The translations under genes and the position numbers were made by a program. From Pseudomonadota bacterium (GTDB lineage Bacteria > Pseudomonadota > Gammaproteobacteria > Burkholderiales > Thiobacillaceae): a stretch of 25,356 bases of DNA. Of the stretch, positions 20,982 through 25,356 are shown piece after piece; positions within the stretch are counted from its first letter, which is position 1; each line of letters begins with the position of its first letter. The notes under the pieces are model-generated. The model did not search any database, was not told where the DNA came from, and saw nothing but the letters and a program-made list of their open reading frames with translations. The stretch lies in the NCBI GenBank assembly GCA_021836225.1, contig JAKBJA010000108.1, forward strand, positions 1 to 25,356, in the 5' to 3' direction.

Positions 20982-21413
20982 ATGAAACGCGCGATTTGGC
21001 TGCTGTGCTGCATTGCCTTTCCGACGGCTGCGACGGCCGGGCCGCTCGACGAAAAAAAGGCAGAAGCCCATCTGCAGGCGGTGGCTGCCGGCGACGTCGA
21101 GGCGCTGATGCGCGACTACGCCGAGGATGCCTACATGGACTGGGTCGGCGGCCCGCTCGACGGACGCTACCGCGGCAAGGCGGCGATCCGCGAGGTGTGG
21201 CAGAAATTCGCCGCCCTCAATGACGGCCAGCCGCGCCCGGCGAAGTTCGGCAAGCTGGCGCAGCAGGCCCACCCCAAGGGCGTCACGCTGGAATCGCCTG
21301 CCGAATACGGCGGCAAGCCGACGATCAAGGTTTGGCACGTACTGGTCTACCGCGATGGCGAGTTGACCACTGAAGTGTGGCAGATCGCCCCCGCGCTGAA
21401 GGTCGGCGAATGA
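20982..21413 (+). CDS. Exported SnoaL-like/NTF2-fold protein
   Basis: This 143-residue protein has a signal peptide (about residues 1-19, ending ATA) followed by an NTF2/SnoaL-like domain: AEAHLQAVAAGDVEALMRDY, then DAYMDWVGGPLDGRYRGKAA with IREVWQKFAAL. The fold forms a cone that binds small ligands or acts as an enzyme; the ligand is not apparent. ATG 20982 follows AAAGGA by 8 bp. The frame is open well upstream, but without a signal-like N-terminus. Its stop overlaps the start of the cupredoxin gene (ATGA), and the GGDEF-EAL gene follows 3 bp after that, so the three genes form a tight operon and the exported proteins probably share a periplasmic task with its sensor. Confidence 0.85.
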   Translation: MKRAIWLLCCIAFPTAATAGPLDEKKAEAHLQAVAAGDVEALMRDYAEDAYMDWVGGPLDGRYRGKAAIREVWQKFAALNDGQPRPAKFGKLAQQAHPKGVTLESPAEYGGKPTIKVWHVLVYRDGELTTEVWQIAPALKVGE

Positions 21414-22057
21414 GCGCGCGGCGGCGCAGTGTCGCAGCGATCGCCGCCGTGGCCTGCATGGCGGCGGTGGATGCAGCCGGCGCCGGTTTCGAAGCCCGGG
21501 TCCGTTCGCTGGCGGGCGCGCCGGTCGAGGATGCCGCCGTGGTGCTGGAACCGGTATCGGGCAAGGTGCCGCAGCGGAAGGCGCAGGCAAGCATCGAACA
21601 ACGCGACCGCGAATTCGTGCCCTATCTGAGCATCGTGCAGAAAGGAGCCGCGGTGAATTTTCCCAACCGCGACACCCTCAAGCATCACGTGTATTCGTTT
21701 TCGCCGGCCAAGACGTTCGAGATCAAGCTCTATGCCGGCCAGCCGGCGCAGCCGGTGGTTTTCGACAAGACGGGCGAGGTGGCGCTGGGCTGCAACATCC
21801 ACGACTGGATGGAGGCCCACGTGCTGGTCGTCGATACGCCCTGGTTCGGTAAGACCGGCGCCGACGGCATCGCCCGCATCGCCCGGGTGCCCGCCGGCAG
21901 CTACCGGCTGCGCGTCTGGCACCCCCGGCAGAAGGCTGCCGCCGCCACGCAGGAGGTGGCGATCGGCGCCACGCCGGGGCGGCGCGCCGAACTCGCCCTC
22001 GACGTGGCGCCGCGCGAGCCGCGCCACAAACCGCCGGCCGATTCCGGCAGCTACTGA
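21410..22057 (+). CDS. Periplasmic cupredoxin-like protein ('methylamine utilization' type)
   Basis: This 215-residue exported protein starts at ATG 21410, overlapping the previous stop (ATGA), with a signal peptide to about residue 25. A plastocyanin-like domain (about 65-140) shows a type-1 copper site: His in NRDTLKHHVYSF (H92/H93), then C128, H131 and M134 in GCNIHDWM. The C-terminal half resembles a carboxypeptidase-regulatory beta-sandwich (DGIARIARVPAGSYRLRVWH). Proteins of this design are often labelled 'methylamine utilization protein', but no methylamine dehydrogenase gene is present, so that name should not be taken literally. Electron transfer or copper sensing for the adjacent membrane GGDEF-EAL protein is a plausible inference. 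Confidence 0.88.
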   Translation: MSARRRSVAAIAAVACMAAVDAAGAGFEARVRSLAGAPVEDAAVVLEPVSGKVPQRKAQASIEQRDREFVPYLSIVQKGAAVNFPNRDTLKHHVYSFSPAKTFEIKLYAGQPAQPVVFDKTGEVALGCNIHDWMEAHVLVVDTPWFGKTGADGIARIARVPAGSYRLRVWHPRQKAAAATQEVAIGATPGRRAELALDVAPREPRHKPPADSGSY

Positions 22058-22060
22058 CGC

Positions 22061-24376
22061 ATGCCCTGGCTCAACCTCGAGCGGCGCATCGCCGTCGTCT
22101 TCGTCGGTCTGGTGATGCTGATCATGCTGCTGATGCTGCTCTTGGTCCAGCGCAGCGGGGAACGCATCGTCGCCGCCGAATCGCAGCGGCAGATCGCGGC
22201 CGGCCGCATGAGCTTCGAGGCGCTGGTCAAGCAGAACCGGCGCCAACTCGAGCTTGCCGCCACTGTGCTGTCGCGGGACTTCAGCTTCCGCGAGGCGATC
22301 GCCACCCAGGACCGCCCCACCATGATTTCGGTGCTGCAGAACCACGGTTCGCGCATCGGTGCGAGCGCCATGATGGCGCTTGCGCTCGATGGCCGCGTCA
22401 TCGCCGACATCCAGCAGCAGCTACGGCCGGGCGAGGCGTTCGCATTCGCCACCCTGCTCAAAGCAGCCGAGGCCGATGGCCGCGCCAGCGATTTCGTGCG
22501 CATGGCCGATGGCCGGGTGTATCAGATGGTTGTGGTGCCGATCCTGGCGCCGGTGCGCATCGCCTGGATCGTGATGGGTTTTCCGGTCGACCATGCCTGG
22601 GCGCGCGGTCTGGCGCAAAGCAGCGGGCTGGATGTCAGTCTGGTGGATGCGGTGGCCGGGCGGGTCCTGGCCAGTTCGTTGCCCGGGTCGCGCCACGCCG
22701 CGCTGGAGCAGGCCGCGCCTGGCGTGCAGGAACTGCCCGGCGAGGTTACCCTCGACGGCGATCACTACCAGGGGGTGGCGCTGCCGCTCGGGCAGCAGGC
22801 ACGGGTGATCCTGCTGCACTCGCTGGAGAAGAGCGAGGCGGTGTTCAAGGAGCTCGAACAGGCCCTGCTGATCACGGCCGGCGGGGGCATCGTGCTGTTC
22901 GTTCTCGGCAGCCTGTGGCTGGCGCGGCGCATCGCCGGCCCGGTCAACGCGCTGGCCGCGACGGCGCGTCGCATCGAGGCTGGCGACTACAGCGATCCGG
23001 TGGCGGTGAAGTCGAAGGATGAGATCGGCCAGCTTGCCGCCAGCTTCGAGAACATGCGCGTCGGCATCGCTGCCCGCGAAGGGAAGATCACCCGGCTGGC
23101 GTATGAGGACGCGTTGACGGGCTTGCCCAACCGGGTTCGCATCGAGGAACGGCTGGACACTCTCGGTCCGACGGCCGAAGCTGCGGTGGTGGTGCTCGAC
23201 CTTGACCGCTTCGCGGCGATCAACGATGCGCTCGGCCATCCGGTCGGCGACCAGTTGCTGCGGCAGGTCGGCGCCCGGCTGGCCGGGCAGCTGCCGCCGC
23301 GGGCGATGCTGGCAAGGCTGTGGGGCGACGAGTTCGCCTTCCTGCTCGAAGGGATGGCACGGCCGGCGGTGCAGGCTTTCGCCCAGGTGCTGCTCGCTGC
23401 GTTGCGCACGCCGATGGAAGTCGAGGGCCAGCGTCTCGATGTGAACGGCAGCCTGGGAATCGCCTTCCACCCGGCGGACGGCACCGGCCTCAACGCGCTG
23501 CTGCAGCGGGCCGAACTGGCGATGTACGAAGCCAAGCGGCGGCAATGCGGCTTCATGCTGGCCGAGGAAGTCGGCCCCGGTCCCTTGCCCGAGCAGTTGT
23601 CGCTGATCGGGGAAATGCGCGATGCGCTGGAAAAGCGCGAGTTCGTCCTCCACTACCAGCCCAAGCTCGACCTCGCGTCCGGCCGCATCGTCGGCGCCGA
23701 GGCGCTGCTGCGCTGGCTGCATCCCGAGCGCGGGCTGGTGCCGCCGGGAAGTTTCATTCCCTTTGCCGAGCGCACGGGTTTCATCCGCGAAATCACGCCA
23801 TGGCTGCTCGGCGAGGTGGCGGCGCAGACCGCCGCCTGGCGCAAGCAGGGGCTGGATCTGGTGGTGTCTGCCAACCTGTCGGCGCGCGACCTGCTCGACC
23901 CGGGCCTGGTGGTGCTGGTGCGCGAGCTGGTTGCCGGCCATGGCCTGCCGCCTGCCGCGCTCTGTCTCGAGATCACCGAGAGCGCGCTGATGGAAGATCC
24001 CGCGCTGGCGCAGGCCCATCTGGAGGAACTGGCCGCGTTTGGCGTGAAGCTGTCGATCGACGATTACGGCGCCGGCCAGGCCTCGCTTGCCTACGTCAAG
24101 GCGCTGCCCGTGCACGAACTGAAGATCGACCAGAGCTTCATCCGCTCGCTTGCCGACTCGCCCAAGGATGTGGCCATCGTTCGTTCGACGATTGCGCTGG
24201 GGCATGCGCTGGATTTCGCCGTCGTGGCCGAAGGCATCGAGACCGAGGCCGACCTGGACTGGCTGCGCGGGAGCGGCTGCGATGTCGGCCAGGGCTATTT
24301 CATTGCGCGGCCGATGGCGGCTGCCGCCTTTGGCGACTGGGTCGTGGCGCGCATCGGCCCGCCCGTCCGGGCATGA
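22061..24376 (+). CDS. Membrane-bound GGDEF-EAL protein, probable c-di-GMP phosphodiesterase with degenerate GGDEF
   Basis: This 771-residue protein has TM1 (~10-30), a periplasmic sensor region (~31-267), TM2 (~268-288), HAMP (~289-345), GGDEF (~346-500) and EAL (~510-765) domains. The GGDEF motif is W-G-D-E-F (421-425), with Trp replacing the first Gly, and no inhibitory-site RxxD precedes it (RAML instead), so cyclase activity is doubtful. EAL residues look complete: E547 in GAEALLRW, E637/E640 in CLEITE, D667-D668 in SIDDYGAG, K688 in LKIDQSF, E724 in AEGIET and QGY (744-746, read QGYF). The output is therefore probably c-di-GMP hydrolysis, perhaps with GTP bound at the degenerate domain. 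It begins 3 bp after the cupredoxin gene, so the signal is probably periplasmic and copper- or redox-linked (inference). Confidence 0.93.
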   Translation: MPWLNLERRIAVVFVGLVMLIMLLMLLLVQRSGERIVAAESQRQIAAGRMSFEALVKQNRRQLELAATVLSRDFSFREAIATQDRPTMISVLQNHGSRIGASAMMALALDGRVIADIQQQLRPGEAFAFATLLKAAEADGRASDFVRMADGRVYQMVVVPILAPVRIAWIVMGFPVDHAWARGLAQSSGLDVSLVDAVAGRVLASSLPGSRHAALEQAAPGVQELPGEVTLDGDHYQGVALPLGQQARVILLHSLEKSEAVFKELEQALLITAGGGIVLFVLGSLWLARRIAGPVNALAATARRIEAGDYSDPVAVKSKDEIGQLAASFENMRVGIAAREGKITRLAYEDALTGLPNRVRIEERLDTLGPTAEAAVVVLDLDRFAAINDALGHPVGDQLLRQVGARLAGQLPPRAMLARLWGDEFAFLLEGMARPAVQAFAQVLLAALRTPMEVEGQRLDVNGSLGIAFHPADGTGLNALLQRAELAMYEAKRRQCGFMLAEEVGPGPLPEQLSLIGEMRDALEKREFVLHYQPKLDLASGRIVGAEALLRWLHPERGLVPPGSFIPFAERTGFIREITPWLLGEVAAQTAAWRKQGLDLVVSANLSARDLLDPGLVVLVRELVAGHGLPPAALCLEITESALMEDPALAQAHLEELAAFGVKLSIDDYGAGQASLAYVKALPVHELKIDQSFIRSLADSPKDVAIVRSTIALGHALDFAVVAEGIETEADLDWLRGSGCDVGQGYFIARPMAAAAFGDWVVARIGPPVRA

Positions 24377-24425
24377 GCCGGCTTTCAATCCAGGCTGCAG
24401 ACCGAAGGCTTCGAGTGGCCGGTGA

Positions 24426-25356
24426 TCAGGATTCTGACAGCGGCGCCACGATGAGCGGCACCATCATTTCCGTCGCGCTGAGTCCACCGTGCACGCCGAC
24501 GTGGGTGTAGCGCTCCTCGCCACGGAGCCAGTCGCGCAGGATGGCGCGGCCGCGTGGGATGAGGACGTAATCGCCGAGCCGGTCGCGCAGGGCGGGGTGG
24601 GCTGTGCCCGGCCCCAGCCATCCCTGCTGCAGGATGTCTTCGCTCTTCAATAGCTGAACGCGGTCTGCCAGATTTTCGCGGACATAATTCTCGAATTGCA
24701 TCTCGCGGCCTGCGCGCACGTAGGCGTAGGCCATGCGCGGTTCGCCGCACAAGGGCAGCAGCAGGGTCTCGCGCAAGCCGGGATGATCGTCGAGATCGAT
24801 GGTCTGTTCCGCCGAGGTGTCGATGAAGCCATGGTCGGCGGTGACGATGAGCCGGCTGTTGGTTTGGTGTGCCGCCTCAACCAGTTGGGCGAAGCCCGCA
24901 TCCAGCGCGGCGAAGGCCTCCGCGACCTCTGGACTGTGGATGCCGAATTCGTGTGCCAGGCTGTCGAGCTGCGGCCAGTAGGCGTGGATGTAGCTGCGCG
25001 GTGCTGATATGCGCAGCAGCCCGGCGATCTGGGCGAACATTTCGTCCAGGGTTTCGTAGCCGTGCCGCTTTGCCTTGCCGGAGAGCGCGACGTTGAAATC
25101 CGAATGGATGATGTGCCGCGGGCTGACCACGTGGCAGGGCAGGGGCAGGCGATTGAACAGCGGGGTGAGTCCGAATAGCGTTGTCGGCGTGACGCCGGCA
25201 TCGCGCAGGGCATGACGTCCGGCGCGGACGCGGAAAGGCAGCGGCGCGGCGATGGCGCCGATCTCGCGGAAGTACATGTGCCAGCCGGTGAGGCCATGCT
25301 GCTGCGGGGCGAGGCCGGTGAGGAAAGTGGGGATGGCGCTGGCCGTGGTGGACGGA
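24426..25356 (-). CDS. Alkaline-phosphatase-superfamily protein (type I phosphodiesterase/nucleotide pyrophosphatase-like), 5'-truncated by the window edge
   Basis: At least 310 residues are present. The minus-strand frame is open to the window end, so the start lies outside. The first visible residues, PSTTASAIPTFLTGLAPQQH, contain the catalytic Thr region of the type I phosphodiesterase/pyrophosphatase family, whose Thr forms the covalent intermediate. Further metal ligands appear as AYWPQLDSLAHEFG (D and H) and VTADHGFIDTS (D-H). The C-terminal GVHGGLSATEMMVPLIVAP holds the last metal-binding His and the usual ending of the fold. An internal ATG at 25277 would drop the catalytic Thr and is not the start. 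It is convergent with the GGDEF-EAL gene. Substrate unknown. Confidence 0.9.
   Translation of the reverse strand, partial: PSTTASAIPTFLTGLAPQQHGLTGWHMYFREIGAIAAPLPFRVRAGRHALRDAGVTPTTLFGLTPLFNRLPLPCHVVSPRHIIHSDFNVALSGKAKRHGYETLDEMFAQIAGLLRISAPRSYIHAYWPQLDSLAHEFGIHSPEVAEAFAALDAGFAQLVEAAHQTNSRLIVTADHGFIDTSAEQTIDLDDHPGLRETLLLPLCGEPRMAYAYVRAGREMQFENYVRENLADRVQLLKSEDILQQGWLGPGTAHPALRDRLGDYVLIPRGRAILRDWLRGEERYTHVGVHGGLSATEMMVPLIVAPLSES

Noticed and set aside
21410..22057. Literal methylamine-utilisation function for the cupredoxin
   Set aside because: No methylamine dehydrogenase or accessory genes are nearby; the label is only a family nickname.

Overview
The window is chromosomal DNA from a GC-rich Gram-negative bacterium, most likely a betaproteobacterium. 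This rests on the gene set: rarA, a PEP-CTERM/exosortase substrate, a bufferin operon (BufA2-BufB-BufC), a Spy/CpxP-like protein with a SHOCT partner, and a 'methylamine utilization'-type cupredoxin. The species cannot be named from the sequence alone. Both ends cut through genes: rarA lacks its N-terminus on the left, and an alkaline-phosphatase-superfamily gene lacks its N-terminus on the right.

Positions 1175-11229 read as a defence and toxin-antitoxin island. It holds an AbrB/PIN pair, a class I methyltransferase, a ParS/RES pair and an MntA/HepT pair. It also holds two paralogous membrane-anchored Mrr-type nucleases, which flank a small membrane transporter-like gene. Embedded in it, at 4019-7885, is a visibly AT-richer block of three co-directional genes. 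They encode a MazG-like nucleotide pyrophosphohydrolase, an 822-residue protein combining a PD-(D/E)xK-like nuclease, a DUF2075 superfamily 1 helicase and a complete-looking LexA/UmuD-type S24 autoprotease, and a 5'-nucleotidase of the NT5C1 type. The first Mrr-like gene follows after only 14 bp. I regard this block as the best candidate for an undescribed system. The S24 domain could sense damage or infection and switch the helicase-nuclease by self-cleavage, while the two nucleotide enzymes could together convert NTPs or dNTPs to nucleosides. That mechanism is inference; the domains and their catalytic residues are visible.

Positions 11250-15142 are ordinary accessory or core genes: a PEP-CTERM protein with a clear terminator, an 89-residue unknown protein with a degraded second copy on the far side of the PEP-CTERM gene, a SagB/ThcOx-type nitroreductase, a tiny membrane protein, a secreted unknown protein and a MOSC-domain protein.

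Positions 15153-25356 have a copper and envelope flavour. The bufABC operon (minus strand) makes a six-cysteine copper-binding peptide and its modifying oxidase, with a perfect 10-bp hairpin between bufA and bufB. A SHOCT/Spy-like pair carries five 10-residue Gly/Met repeats. A plus-strand operon joins a SnoaL-like exported protein, a periplasmic cupredoxin and a membrane GGDEF-EAL protein whose GGDEF site is degenerate and whose EAL site is intact. A YdjM-family membrane protein, an MBL-fold protein with an altered metal motif and an SDR oxidoreductase lie between them. I saw no tRNA, rRNA, CRISPR array or insertion sequence.
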